Positions 1 to 9,217 are shown, counted from the stretch's first letter. The stretch is DNA of 64,000 nt from Amphibacillus sp052055485 (GCF_052055485.1 NZ_CP197171.1:2108001-2172000); one strand, 5' to 3'. Made by a program: numbers and translations. Notes: generated by a model from the sequence alone, not told the origin.

Positions 1-69
1 CTATCGGATCATCTGCTGTTAAAGCCATATGGAATTAAAGTCTTGTGTCGCCCAAAAGTAAAACGCTAA
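1..69 (+). CDS. 3' end of an upstream gene, unrecognised
   Basis: The first 69 bases read open in frame 1 and end in TAA, giving a basic C-terminal tail that finishes CRPKVKR. A good rho-independent terminator follows about 35 bases later, which is what the end of a gene would show. Only about 22 residues are visible and I do not recognise the family. The call rests on the open frame plus the terminator, so it could be chance. Confidence 0.35.
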   Translation, partial: LSDHLLLKPYGIKVLCRPKVKR

Positions 70-102
70 AAATTGAAGGGCTAGATCGGTTTTTATCAAC
101 CC

Positions 103-144
103 ACTAGATGTAGAAACTAGCTATGTTTTTACATCTAGTTTTTT
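103..144 (+). terminator. rho-independent terminator
   Basis: A perfect 10-bp stem, ACTAGATGTA paired with TACATCTAGT, is closed by a 17-nt loop and followed by a run of six T. It would end transcription of whatever gene enters from the left edge. Confidence 0.8.
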
Positions 145-172
145 CAATTTAAGACAATTGAAAAGAACAATG

Positions 173-452
173 TAGTTGATTGCAAATCGTAGAAGTTGAT
201 TGTAAATCGCAGAACTTGACTGTATTTTCGCTAACTTGATTGCAAATCGCAGAACTTGACTGTATTTTCGCTAACTTGATTGCAAATCGCTGAACTTGAC
301 TGTATTTTACGAAACTTGACTGCAAATCGCCGAACTTGACTGTATTTTCGTTAACTTGATTGCAAATCGTGAAAGTTGATTGCAAATTACAAAACTTGAG
401 TACAAATCTATTAACTTAAATGTAAATGACTGAACTAGATAGGAAATTCCTG
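173..452. repeat. 14-unit tandem array of 20-bp repeats
   Basis: Fourteen consecutive units of exactly 20 bp begin AACTTGA or close variants. Two unit types alternate in the middle of the array: type A continues TTGCAAATCGC and type B continues CTGTATTTTCG, giving a 40-bp higher-order period. The last three units are degenerate. Reading frames through the array on either strand only reflect the repeat and have no ribosome binding site. The array sits between a terminator and the pgcA promoter. Confidence 0.9.
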
Positions 453-453
453 A

Positions 454-493
454 GATTGTGAGCGGAAAATTTTTCTGCAAAGGATTCACAATC
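454..493. repeat. inverted repeat after the 20-bp array
   Basis: GATTGTGA at 454-461 is repeated inverted as TCACAATC at 486-493, with a 24-nt loop. No clear T-run follows on either strand, so this is an imperfect hairpin or a regulator-binding site rather than a convincing terminator. It lies about 90 bp upstream of the pgcA promoter. Confidence 0.5.
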
Positions 494-554
494 GTTTCTT
501 TACACATAGATAAGAATTTAAAGTCAATAGAAAGGGGGACTCAGTTCCATTTTT

Positions 555-585
555 TTCACAACTTACCCATTAAATTTGTTATAAT
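555..585 (+). promoter_or_regulatory. probable sigma-A promoter of pgcA
   Basis: A perfect TATAAT at 580-585 has a weak -35 (TTCACA, 555-560) at 19 bp. Transcription would begin near 592, which puts the ATG at 592 at the very 5' end of the transcript and favours the downstream TTG start of pgcA. Confidence 0.5.
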
Positions 586-624
586 AGATAAATGATATCA
601 AACTTTTTATTGGAGGCGACGATT

Positions 625-2367
625 TTGAACTGGCAAACGACATTTGAAAAATGGGATCAATTCGAAGATTTAGATCGAGAACTACGTGACCAATTAAATG
701 AAATGAAAGATGATCATAAGAAATTAGAAGATAGTTTCTACAAAAATTTGGAATTTGGTACGGGTGGCATGCGTGGTGAATTAGGTCCTGGATCAAATCG
801 AATGAATATCTATACAATTCGTAAGGCTGCTGCTGGGCTCGCTCGGTATATTTTATCTGAGGGTGATCAAGCGGTAAAAAGGGGTGTTGCGATTGCTTAT
901 GATTCTCGATTTAAATCACCACTTTTTGCGATGGAGGCGGCTAAAACTTTAGCCACCCATGGTATTCGAGCTTATGTTTTTGAATCATTGCGTTCAACAC
1001 CGGAATTATCATTTGCAGTTCGACATTTACATGCATATAGTGGGATCATGGTGACCGCAAGTCATAATCCGCCAGAATATAACGGTTTTAAAGTATATAA
1101 CAATGATGGAGGTCAAATTCCACTGGAGACAGCAGCTGAAATCATTGCACAGGTTAATCAGGTTGAAAATGAATTATTAGTAGAAGTGAAGGACGAGATG
1201 CAACTAAAAGCAGATGGCTTAATTGAAATGGTTGGTGAGCACATTGATAAAGCTTATCAAGAGAAGTTAACAGGCATTATTCAACAACCGGAAATGATTA
1301 ATGCTGTTGCAGATGATTTGAAAATTATCTTTACACCTCTACATGGGACAGGGAATGTTCCTGTTCGTCGTGCACTTCGAGCGATGGGTTTTAATCAGAT
1401 TGATGTTGTTCCTGAGCAGGAGCAACCAGATCCTAACTTTAGCACGGTCGAATCACCAAATCCTGAAGAACATGCTGCTTTTTCGTTGGCAATCAAACAA
1501 GGTGAAAAAACAGGTGCAGATATTTTAATCGGAACAGATCCTGATGCGGATCGGATGGGTGTAGCCACCAAGAATGAAACTGGCCATTATGTTGTGTTAA
1601 CCGGTAATCAAGTGGGGGCACTTATGCTTGATTACTTAATTGAAGCAAAGAAAAAACAAGGGACTTTAGCCCATAATGCTACTGTGTTAAAAACAATTGT
1701 CACAAGTGAGATTGGACGAGATATCGCTAAAGCTCATGGTATAGAAACGATCGATACATTAACAGGTTTTAAATTTATCGGTGAAAAAATTAAAGAATAC
1801 GAAGAAACAGGTGCTCATCAATTCTTATTTGGTTATGAAGAAAGTTATGGTTATTTAGTTGGCGATTTTGTTCGTGATAAAGATGCGATTCAAGCGAGTA
1901 TGCTCATTGCAGAAGTTGCTGCATTTTATAAAGAAAAAGGAATGACTTTATACCAAGGTTTGCAAGAAGTTTTTGCAAAGTATGGCTATTACTATGAATC
2001 CCTTCAGTCATTAACATTGAAAGGTAAAGCGGGTGCTGAACAAATTGAAGCACTACTTGTTGATTTTAGAGAAAACCCGCCGGTAAGTGTTGCCGATCAA
2101 ATTGTTGCTTCAATTGAGGACTATCAGAGCAGTGAGCGAACACAAGTTGAATCAAAACAAATTGAAGCGATTACTCTACCAAAGTCGAATGTATTGAAGT
2201 ATTTCTTAACAGATGGATCATGGTTCTGTGTTCGCCCATCAGGAACAGAGCCTAAGGTGAAGTTTTACTTTGGAGTCAATGGTGAGGATGAAGAAACAAG
2301 CAAAGCTAAACTGAAAAAGATTGAAACAGAAATCATGGATCGTGTAAATAACTTTATAGACTGTTAA
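625..2367 (+). CDS. pgcA: alpha-phosphoglucomutase PgcA
   Basis: A cytosolic enzyme of the alpha-D-phosphohexomutase family that interconverts glucose 1-phosphate and glucose 6-phosphate, feeding UDP-glucose for cell-wall glycolipids and teichoic acids. The active-site loop TASHNPPEYNGFK (phospho-Ser about residue 146), the metal loop DPDADR (about 305), the sugar-binding GYEESYG and the C-terminal phosphate-binding RPSGTEPK are all present. Length (580 aa) matches B. subtilis PgcA along its whole run. I chose TTG at 625 because GGAGG sits 9 bases before it and the protein then aligns with the B. subtilis start; the in-frame ATG at 592 lies at the predicted transcription start with no ribosome binding site. 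Single-gene unit with its own promoter and terminator. Confidence 0.95.
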   Translation: MNWQTTFEKWDQFEDLDRELRDQLNEMKDDHKKLEDSFYKNLEFGTGGMRGELGPGSNRMNIYTIRKAAAGLARYILSEGDQAVKRGVAIAYDSRFKSPLFAMEAAKTLATHGIRAYVFESLRSTPELSFAVRHLHAYSGIMVTASHNPPEYNGFKVYNNDGGQIPLETAAEIIAQVNQVENELLVEVKDEMQLKADGLIEMVGEHIDKAYQEKLTGIIQQPEMINAVADDLKIIFTPLHGTGNVPVRRALRAMGFNQIDVVPEQEQPDPNFSTVESPNPEEHAAFSLAIKQGEKTGADILIGTDPDADRMGVATKNETGHYVVLTGNQVGALMLDYLIEAKKKQGTLAHNATVLKTIVTSEIGRDIAKAHGIETIDTLTGFKFIGEKIKEYEETGAHQFLFGYEESYGYLVGDFVRDKDAIQASMLIAEVAAFYKEKGMTLYQGLQEVFAKYGYYYESLQSLTLKGKAGAEQIEALLVDFRENPPVSVADQIVASIEDYQSSERTQVESKQIEAITLPKSNVLKYFLTDGSWFCVRPSGTEPKVKFYFGVNGEDEETSKAKLKKIETEIMDRVNNFIDC

Positions 2368-2378
2368 GCAATTAAAAA

Positions 2379-2413
2379 CGTCTTTCTTATTCAGATAAGG
2401 AAGGCGTTTTTTT
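2379..2413 (+). terminator. pgcA terminator
   Basis: CGTCTTTCTTAT pairs with ATAAGGAAGGCG around a TCAG loop (two G-U pairs), followed by seven T. It begins 12 bases after the pgcA stop codon. Confidence 0.85.
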
Positions 2414-2935
2414 ATCATACATGTCTTTCTTAGCAGGGCTTCCGGCAGAAGATTGCTCCTATTAAATAATTCATATCATATTTATAGTAAGTCACTGATT
2501 GGTTAAAAAAGGAAGTCCATGCCTATGAATGCATACTGTGGTGTTATTTAATCAGAAGGTCATTCCAATATACTTTTGTAACATCCATCCCTGAGCTATT
2601 TAATCAAAATCAATTATTGATGGGTAAAAAAATAAGCTAATGATAAGTTAGCTTAGTAAAAAACAATAGGAATATCAATTTTTTTGAGCGTGCTTAAATA
2701 AACTTTAGCTCCGTAACATATTCAAATTGTTTAGATGAATTTATTTATACTTTTAAAAAGTATAATATTTTGTTGTGAAGCCGGTTCAGGGTAGCTAACA
2801 TTTTACGGCCAAAGTATAAGAAAAACTAGTGTATTTAGAAAGACAAGTAAATGCGGGTCTTTCTTATTCTTTGGTACAACACCTTAGAGAAGAGTTAATG
2901 ATATGTATAATTAGAAGACGAACAATTACGAAGTT
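2414..2935. other. gene-free stretch with a minus-strand terminator-like hairpin
   Basis: No credible gene was seen in this 520-bp AT-rich stretch. The clear feature is a hairpin at 2633-2655 (TAAGCTAA paired with TTAGCTTA) which, on the minus strand, is followed by a run of T (2626-2632). It would terminate transcripts coming from the minus-strand gene at 2936-3121. Confidence 0.5.
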
Positions 2936-3121
2936 TTAGTTTCCCTCATTTGGAAAATTAGAAAAACAGTATTGATTCATAACTTGATCAAGCTTTTGTG
3001 AAATTTCGACAAGTGCTTTTGGATCATTCGTTTCGATATATCTTTGATACATTTCATTTCTTAACTGTTCAATTTCTGGAGTTGTTTTTAGTAATAAGCT
3101 AGCATTAGTAAACTGACTAAT
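2936..3121 (-). CDS. Spo0E-like aspartyl-phosphate phosphatase, apparent ATT start
   Basis: A 61-residue protein too short for routine ORF calls. It carries the Spo0E family signature: IEQLRNEMYQRYIET as helix 1 (residues 17-31) and ISQKLDQVMNQY as helix 2 (40-51), with the SQxLD motif. Family members dephosphorylate Spo0A~P and hold back sporulation. There is no ATG, GTG or TTG between the upstream in-frame stop and the conserved core. AAGGAGG lies 8 bases upstream of an ATT codon, which I take as the start, as in infC genes. If ATT is not used, this is a start-codon pseudogene. Monocistronic, convergent with pgcA. Confidence 0.65.
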   Translation of the reverse strand: MSQFTNASLLLKTTPEIEQLRNEMYQRYIETNDPKALVEISQKLDQVMNQYCFSNFPNEGN

Positions 3122-3264
3122 CGTTTGATCCTCCTTGCTCTATAATCCTATAATAGTTTAATGCAATTGTAATCAATTGTAAATAGCGAACCAAGTCTTT
3201 CTTTGTCTAATTTTGTCTAATCAGCATAAAAATTTGTAGACAAAAAAATGTACTTGTCGTTAGC

Positions 3265-3308
3265 TAAAAAATTTCCCTACCTGCTATTTAAGCAAATAGG
3301 GAAATTTG
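3265..3308 (-). terminator. ppc terminator
   Basis: An 11-bp inverted repeat (AAATTTCCCTA / TAGGGAAATTT) lies just past the ppc stop codon and is followed by a T-run on the minus strand. Confidence 0.8.
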
Positions 3309-3314
3309 TGTAAA

Positions 3315-6071
3315 TCAACCTGTGTTACGTAACCCAGCTGCAATACCATTAATGGTTGCTAATACTTCTTCAAGTAACTGTGTATATTTTGGGTCATCAT
3401 CGTCTAAAAGGCGTAATTGATTAATCAATTGAACTTGAATGAGATTAAGTGGATCAACTAATGGGTTACGCAAGCGAACAGATTCTTTAATGTTTGGTTG
3501 ATGATCCATCAGTTCTTCTTGCTGAACAATTTCTAAAACGACTTGCTTCGTTAAAGCATGCTCAGCCTTAATCTGATCAAAAATTCGCTTGCTCATCTCT
3601 TGATTATCAATCATCTTTGTATAAGCTTCAGCAATTTCTAAGTCGGCTTTTGTCAAAGCCATTTGTAGGTTATTAATGGTAGCTTGGAAGAACGGCCAAT
3701 GCTTATACATTTCTCTTAATAATTCAATATTATTCGTTTGATCAAGATAGGCTTTTAAGCCAGAACCTGTAGCATACCAGGCTGGAAGAAGCTGTCGTGA
3801 TTGCGTCCAAGCAAATACCCAAGGAATAGCTCGTAAATCTTCGAAATGATCACTACCTTTACGCTTCATAGGCCGTGAACCAATATTTAGCTCACCTAAT
3901 TCGTTTAAAGGTGTTCCTTGATTAAAGTACTTTAAGAAGTCTGGATCTCCAAAAACAAGTTCTTGATATTTTTCAAGTGCAACGTCTGAAGCATAGGACA
4001 TTACTTTATGGGCTTCTTCTGTTGGCATCTCTTCCTGCTTTTCAGACTGAAAAATACCACCGATTGATGTTAGCAATACAGATGTTGCTTGTTCTAAGCT
4101 GCGATAGGCGATGTCAGGTAATAGATATCGAGAAGATAAAACTTCGCCTTGCTCAGTAATCTTGACTCCGTCACCTAAAGTAATTGGTGGCTGTGAAAGC
4201 AGACTTGAATATAGTGGTCCACCACCTCGTCCTAATGATCCACCACGACCGTGGAAGTATTTTAGTTTCACACCATATGATGAAGCAATTGAATGGAGTT
4301 CATCTTGTGTTTGATAAAGCTCCCAATTAGCGGTTATATTCCCACCGTCTTTACTACTGTCAGAGTAGCCTAACATAATTTCCTGTAAATCACCGCGTGC
4401 TTCTAAATGTTTTCGATATAGAGGAATATCAAAGAGTCGTTTGATCATTTTTGGACCAAACTTCAAGTCTTCAATTGTCTCAAGTAATGGTGCAACGTGA
4501 ATCCGGCTTTTAACCCTGCCACTTGGATATACACGGTATAGACCCACCTCTTTTGCTAGTACTAACACTTCTAAAATGTCACTGACTGATGTAGTCATAC
4601 TGATTAAGTAAACTTCAATTGCTCTTTCACCAAAGGTATCTTTTGCTTCTTTGATTGTTCTAAATGTTTCAATCATTTCCTGTGTTTCTTCAGAAAATTC
4701 ATCATAAATAGAAATGAGTGGACGTGGGTCTTCTAACACTTTAATTAAGGTCTCAAGTTTTGCTTCCTCATCTAAGGCTTTATAGTCTTCAGCAATCCCA
4801 ACTAAACTAAATATTTCAGCAATCGTGTTTTCATGTTCGCCACTATGATTTCGAACATCTAAAGTAGCTAAGTGGAAACCAAAGAGTTCAACTTGCCTAA
4901 TGACTTTACGTAACAGTTTAATTGGATTTCCATTAGGATGATGCAACTCAAGACTATCCTGAATGAGGATTAAATCATCAATTAATGCATGGGCATCGCG
5001 ATAGCCATTTTCTTCATCAATTGAAGTTAATTTAAGACGACGATGTATGAGTCCGAGTTTTACTCGATAGACCTCATCTTCTTTATGCCAACCGTTATAA
5101 TGAAGTTCTTGTTGATCTTTGGCAATTGATTTAACAAGGGCACCACTCACATCAACCCTTTTTGTTGATTGACTTAATTTTTCTTTTAAGCCATTAATTG
5201 ACTCTTCATATTTAGTCAAAACGAGTTTACGATGTTCTGTTAATGTTTTGTAAGTAGTTTTAGCTTTAACAAAAGGATTACCATCACGGTCTCCGCCAAT
5301 CCAAGAGCCAAATCTCAAGAACGATGGGACGTGAAAACGATGGTTATATTTATCTTCTAATAACTCTTCTAAGTCTTGATGAACCAGAGGGAGCACATCG
5401 AAGAGTACCTTATCGAAGAAATAAAGCCCGTTTGACACTTCTTTCATAACAGAAGGCTTCTTCTCACGTATTTCTGCGGTTTGCCATAAAATTGTGATTT
5501 CTGTTTCAATTCTTTCTTTTATGACTTTTTTATCATAGCGTGTATAAGCATATTCTCGTTTTTTCAATAAGTTAGCAATTTGATGATGAATGCGCAGCAT
5601 CGTTCGACGTGTAGCTTCTGTAGGGTGTGCTGTAATGACAAGTTCTAATGACAACTGATCAAGTGCACTTTCGACTTGCTCAATTGAGATGTTATTGTCA
5701 AAAAGCTGATTGACACCTTCTTCTAATGAACGAGGCTGGATAACCGTGTCATCTTGCATTTGATACTGTAGTCTACGTCTAATGCGATAATTTTGCTCTG
5801 CTATGTTATAAAGTTGTAAATTTACGGAAAAGGCACGGATGATTTTCTCACGTAATGGTGGTTCAAGTTTTTTAATTTCTTGGTTTAATTGATCGAAATT
5901 ACTTGGACGATTATCATCACGAAGTGCTTTTGATAAAGTCCGGAAATGTATGACGGTGTTGAGCAGATCTTCGCCACCTTCATGACGTAATACGCCATCT
6001 AGAATTTTATTAAGATATTCAACATCTTGATTCAGTGTAATGTTACTTAGTTGAAAGTTCGTTTGTTGCAT
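3315..6071 (-). CDS. ppc: phosphoenolpyruvate carboxylase
   Basis: Carboxylates PEP with bicarbonate to oxaloacetate, the anaplerotic entry to the TCA cycle. Family landmarks occur in order: ITAHPTEATRRT with the catalytic His, GGDRDGNPFV, the mobile-loop motif FHGRGGSLGRGGGP, and the C-terminal LRNTG that closes almost all bacterial PEPCs. The 918 residues are full length. An ATG 18 bases further upstream (6089) is less likely because AAAGGAAG, the ribosome binding site, lies between the two ATGs at the right distance from 6071. Bacillus itself uses pyruvate carboxylase, so PEPC marks a subset of Bacillaceae. Monocistronic; the intergenic region to glpK is 600 bp and divergent. Confidence 0.97.
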   Translation of the reverse strand: MQQTNFQLSNITLNQDVEYLNKILDGVLRHEGGEDLLNTVIHFRTLSKALRDDNRPSNFDQLNQEIKKLEPPLREKIIRAFSVNLQLYNIAEQNYRIRRRLQYQMQDDTVIQPRSLEEGVNQLFDNNISIEQVESALDQLSLELVITAHPTEATRRTMLRIHHQIANLLKKREYAYTRYDKKVIKERIETEITILWQTAEIREKKPSVMKEVSNGLYFFDKVLFDVLPLVHQDLEELLEDKYNHRFHVPSFLRFGSWIGGDRDGNPFVKAKTTYKTLTEHRKLVLTKYEESINGLKEKLSQSTKRVDVSGALVKSIAKDQQELHYNGWHKEDEVYRVKLGLIHRRLKLTSIDEENGYRDAHALIDDLILIQDSLELHHPNGNPIKLLRKVIRQVELFGFHLATLDVRNHSGEHENTIAEIFSLVGIAEDYKALDEEAKLETLIKVLEDPRPLISIYDEFSEETQEMIETFRTIKEAKDTFGERAIEVYLISMTTSVSDILEVLVLAKEVGLYRVYPSGRVKSRIHVAPLLETIEDLKFGPKMIKRLFDIPLYRKHLEARGDLQEIMLGYSDSSKDGGNITANWELYQTQDELHSIASSYGVKLKYFHGRGGSLGRGGGPLYSSLLSQPPITLGDGVKITEQGEVLSSRYLLPDIAYRSLEQATSVLLTSIGGIFQSEKQEEMPTEEAHKVMSYASDVALEKYQELVFGDPDFLKYFNQGTPLNELGELNIGSRPMKRKGSDHFEDLRAIPWVFAWTQSRQLLPAWYATGSGLKAYLDQTNNIELLREMYKHWPFFQATINNLQMALTKADLEIAEAYTKMIDNQEMSKRIFDQIKAEHALTKQVVLEIVQQEELMDHQPNIKESVRLRNPLVDPLNLIQVQLINQLRLLDDDDPKYTQLLEEVLATINGIAAGLRNTG

Positions 6072-6361
6072 TAAATCACTTCCTTTCATAATTTTTCATA
6101 ACATAAAGGCTTAATTCACAAGGATAACGCAGGTTCATTTTTTTAAAAAATCCCTTTGTTGAAAAAAATTAAAAAGCTATAAATGTATCATAACACGAAT
6201 TATTCTTAAAAATAACTGAAAAATTCTGTCAAACCTCCAATTTTGGACACTGTTATAGAGATAAGTTATCTATTTAGACTATTTATTATAAAATTAATCT
6301 CAAAAAAAGATTAATAGAGTCTGAAAACTTGAAAATAATCATTTTTTATATAAGAAAACTA

Positions 6362-6390
6362 TTGATAACGCTTACAAAATTAGTTATGAT
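6362..6390 (+). promoter_or_regulatory. glpK promoter overlapped by a perfect cre site
   Basis: TTGATA (6362-6367) and TATGAT (6385-6390) are exactly 17 bp apart. The 14 bases at 6363-6376, TGATAACGCTTACA, match every fixed position of the CcpA consensus TGWNANCGNTNWCA and overlap the -35 box. CcpA bound here would block RNA polymerase, giving glucose repression of glycerol use. Confidence 0.8.
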
Positions 6391-6430
6391 AGAAGGGTAG
6401 CAAGCGAGCTGCATCCCTTCGCAAGTATTG

Positions 6431-6478
6431 ACCTGTACCTTTATTGTTGAATGATAATATAGGTATAGGTATTTTTTT
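6431..6478 (+). terminator. leader terminator in the glpK 5' UTR, probable antitermination site
   Basis: ACCTGTACCT (6431-6440) pairs with AGGTATAGGT (6461-6470) and seven T follow, about 200 bases before the start codon and 40 bases after the predicted transcription start. Upstream, GAAGGG and CCCTTC form a second stem. B. subtilis glp genes have comparable leader terminators read through when GlpP binds glycerol 3-phosphate. The structure is seen; the GlpP role is inferred, and no glpP gene lies in this window. Confidence 0.65.
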
Positions 6479-6676
6479 GCCTATTAAAATTATAAAATTT
6501 TAGTGGTGAACGGCTTCGTGCTGACTATTTTTTTAAATGCGTTTGTCTTGTTTCAAGTTCAGTTCATGATAGAATTATTCTTTGCAAAACTACTTGGAAC
6601 TTAATTAAGAGATTATAATCGAGAGAGATTCTTTGTAAGAAGGCGAATTTATTTAAACAAAAGGAGGCTTATTGGT

Positions 6677-8170
6677 ATGAAAGGGAAATATATTTTATCA
6701 ATCGATCAAGGCACAACAAGCTCTCGAGCCTTTCTTTTTAACCAAAAAGGAGAGGTAATTGCAACCGGGCAACATGAATTTGAACAATTTTTCCAAAAAC
6801 CTGGTTGGGTGGAGCATGATGCCAATGAGATTTGGACATCTGTTTTAGCTTGCATTGCTGATGTGTTACGGAAGGCTGATGTTCACGCAAGCGAAGTCGC
6901 AAGTATTGGAATTGCTAATCAAAGAGAAACGACGGTCGTTTGGGATCGTGAAACGGGCAAACCGATTTATCACGCACTGGTTTGGCAATCGCGGCAAACA
7001 GAAGAGATTTGTCAGGAGTTACGTGAAGCAGGCCATGAGGATTGGATTCGACAAAAGACAGGCTTACTCATCGATCCGTATTTTTCTGGAACAAAAATTA
7101 AGTGGATCCTTGACCATGTGCCTGGTGCGCGCGAGAAAGCTAACCGTAACGAGCTCCAATTTGGAACGATTGAAACATGGTTAATTTATAAATTATCTGG
7201 CGGGAAACTTCATATCACTGACTACTCTAATGCATCACGGACGATGCTATACAATATACATCAATTAAAGTGGGATCAGGAACTGTTAGACTTACTAGAC
7301 ATTCCTCAAAGTATCCTTCCAGTAGTTCGTTCATCTTCTGAAGTATATGGTTACACGATCAGTCATCATTTTTTTGGTGAAGAAATACCCATTGCTGGGG
7401 CTGCTGGTGATCAGCAAGCTGCTTTATTTGGGCAAGCTTGCTATGAAATCGGTATGGTCAAAAATACATACGGAACGGGCTGTTTCATGCTCATGCCCAC
7501 AGGGCAAAAGGCAATTGAGTCTAAGGATGGTCTGTTGACGACAATTGCCTGGGGAATTAACGGTGAAATTACTTATGCACTCGAAGGGAGTGTCTTTATA
7601 GCTGGCTCTGCTGTGCAATGGTTACGTGATGGCTTGCAGATCATTGAGCATGCAAAAGAAAGTGAGTATTATGCGAACTTAGTTGATTCAACTGAGGGTG
7701 TTTACTTTGTACCGGCATTTGTTGGTTTAGGAACGCCTTATTGGGATAGTGAAGCTAGAGGCGCCCTATTCGGGGTAACACGTGGAACGACTAAGGCACA
7801 TATCATTCGTGCCACATTGGAATCAATTGCTTATCAAACAAAAGATGTTTTAGATACAATGGTCAAAGATGCAGGAACTGAAATAAAGCAGCTCCGGGTA
7901 GATGGTGGTGCGGTGAAGAATAATTTTCTAATGCAGTTCCAAAGTGATCTCTTAAATGTTCCAGTTGAACGGGCAAAGATTAATGAAACAACAGCCCTTG
8001 GTGCTGCTTATTTAGCCGGCTTAGCGATTGGTTTCTGGCGCGATTGTGATCAACTAGCCTCATATTGGCAACGTGATCAATTGTTTGAAGCAGAAATGTC
8101 AGTTGACGTGAGTGAACCGTTATATTCTGGATGGAAGAAAGCAGTAGAAGCAACACGTGGATTTAAATAA
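6677..8170 (+). CDS. glpK: glycerol kinase
   Basis: Phosphorylates glycerol to sn-glycerol 3-phosphate in the cytosol, using ATP. FGGY-family features: SIDQGTTSSRAF at the N terminus, GAAGDQQAALFGQ in the middle and the C-terminal ATP-binding GAAYLAGLA; 497 residues is the normal length. His231 in the HHFFG motif matches the residue that HPr phosphorylates in Gram-positive glycerol kinases, so the enzyme is probably PTS-activated as well as CcpA- and leader-controlled. AAGGAGG lies 10 bases upstream of the ATG. Unlike B. subtilis there is no glpF or glpD beside it. Confidence 0.96.
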   Translation: MKGKYILSIDQGTTSSRAFLFNQKGEVIATGQHEFEQFFQKPGWVEHDANEIWTSVLACIADVLRKADVHASEVASIGIANQRETTVVWDRETGKPIYHALVWQSRQTEEICQELREAGHEDWIRQKTGLLIDPYFSGTKIKWILDHVPGAREKANRNELQFGTIETWLIYKLSGGKLHITDYSNASRTMLYNIHQLKWDQELLDLLDIPQSILPVVRSSSEVYGYTISHHFFGEEIPIAGAAGDQQAALFGQACYEIGMVKNTYGTGCFMLMPTGQKAIESKDGLLTTIAWGINGEITYALEGSVFIAGSAVQWLRDGLQIIEHAKESEYYANLVDSTEGVYFVPAFVGLGTPYWDSEARGALFGVTRGTTKAHIIRATLESIAYQTKDVLDTMVKDAGTEIKQLRVDGGAVKNNFLMQFQSDLLNVPVERAKINETTALGAAYLAGLAIGFWRDCDQLASYWQRDQLFEAEMSVDVSEPLYSGWKKAVEATRGFK

Positions 8171-8181
8171 TAGTTAATAGA

Positions 8182-8225
8182 AAGACGTTGATTTTCCATT
8201 AGAGAAGATCAACGTCTTAATTATT
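8182..8225 (+). terminator. glpK terminator
   Basis: AAGACGTTGAT pairs perfectly with ATCAACGTCTT around a 15-nt loop; the tail is T-rich (TTAATTATTT) rather than a pure T-run. Confidence 0.7.
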
Positions 8226-8293
8226 TCTAAGGAAGGGTGAAATTCTAGTCAAGCAACAGCTTTGAGGTAGCTAAAGTGTTACTTGTAAAATAG

Positions 8294-9217
8294 TTATTTT
8301 ACGAATTGCGGATGTTCTTTTGAAACAAGATCTAATTTTGCTGCTGAAGCATTTTTACTAACTTGCTCTGGTGTTTTACACCCAGGTATAACAGTGGTTA
8401 CCGCTCGATGTTGTAGGCACCAAGCAAGTGCCCATGTCGCCATGGCTGTTCCCTCTGGCAACTCTTCTTGAGTAATTTTTTCGACTGTCTTCAGCATCTG
8501 AATTTGTTTTTCTTGATCATGACGTGAACGTACGTCACCAGTTGAAAAGCTATCACCGGGTTTATATTTACCACTTAGATAGCCACTTGCTAAGGGGACT
8601 CGAGCAAGTACACCTAAGTTTTCCTGTTCAGCAATCGGGAAGATGTCTGCTTCTGGTTCTCGTGTTAATCGATTGTAGACAACTTGTAGTGCATCAGCCC
8701 CCACTGATTTAGCTGCTTTTGTTTGATGAACACTTGGTTCATTTTGTAAGGAGAGCCCTAAATAGCGGATTTTCCCTGCTTGCTTTTGCTTATCAAGCAT
8801 GGTCCATAGTTTGTCATTATTAAATTCATCATCTGTTAAGGAATGGGACTGATAAAGATCAATATAATCAGTATTTAGTGCTTTCAAGGAAGCATCTAAT
8901 TGCTTGAGAACAGAATCAGCATCAACATGTCGTGTTCGTTCAAAGGCTGAATGGAAGTGATGACCGAATTTGGTTGCTACTATCCAGTCTTCACGATTGT
9001 GCCGCTTGAGATAATCTCCAATTAATTGTTCTGAAAGGTGATCTCCATAACATTCTGCAGTATCTAAAAGATTAATTCCTTCTTGTTGTGCTTGATTTAA
9101 AATTTGATCAACTTGATTTTGAGAAAAATCCACACCCCACTCTCCACCAAATTGCCATGTACCGACACCAATAACAGAAACATCTAAATCTGTTTGGCCA
9201 ATTTTCCGATAGTGCAT
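8294..9217 (-). CDS. aldo/keto reductase
   Basis: A NADPH-dependent oxidoreductase with the (beta/alpha)8 barrel of the AKR superfamily. The catalytic tetrad is visible: Asp and Tyr in LLDTAECYGDHLSE, Lys in VATKFGHH and His in LYQSHSL. The C-terminal stretch VTTVIPGCKTPEQV is the usual cofactor-phosphate site. The substrate cannot be told. Start ambiguity: GTG at 9223 and ATG at 9217 are both in frame; GGAG is 4 bases from the first and 10 from the second. I prefer the ATG. It stands alone, convergent with glpK. Confidence 0.88.
   Translation of the reverse strand: MHYRKIGQTDLDVSVIGVGTWQFGGEWGVDFSQNQVDQILNQAQQEGINLLDTAECYGDHLSEQLIGDYLKRHNREDWIVATKFGHHFHSAFERTRHVDADSVLKQLDASLKALNTDYIDLYQSHSLTDDEFNNDKLWTMLDKQKQAGKIRYLGLSLQNEPSVHQTKAAKSVGADALQVVYNRLTREPEADIFPIAEQENLGVLARVPLASGYLSGKYKPGDSFSTGDVRSRHDQEKQIQMLKTVEKITQEELPEGTAMATWALAWCLQHRAVTTVIPGCKTPEQVSKNASAAKLDLVSKEHPQFVK

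Noticed and set aside
173..452. Possible CRISPR array
   Set aside because: Units are contiguous 20-mers with no unique spacers, and no cas genes are present.
149..507. Overlapping minus-strand reading frames of 66-78 codons
   Set aside because: They run through the 20-bp tandem array, their translations merely echo the repeat, and they lack ribosome binding sites.
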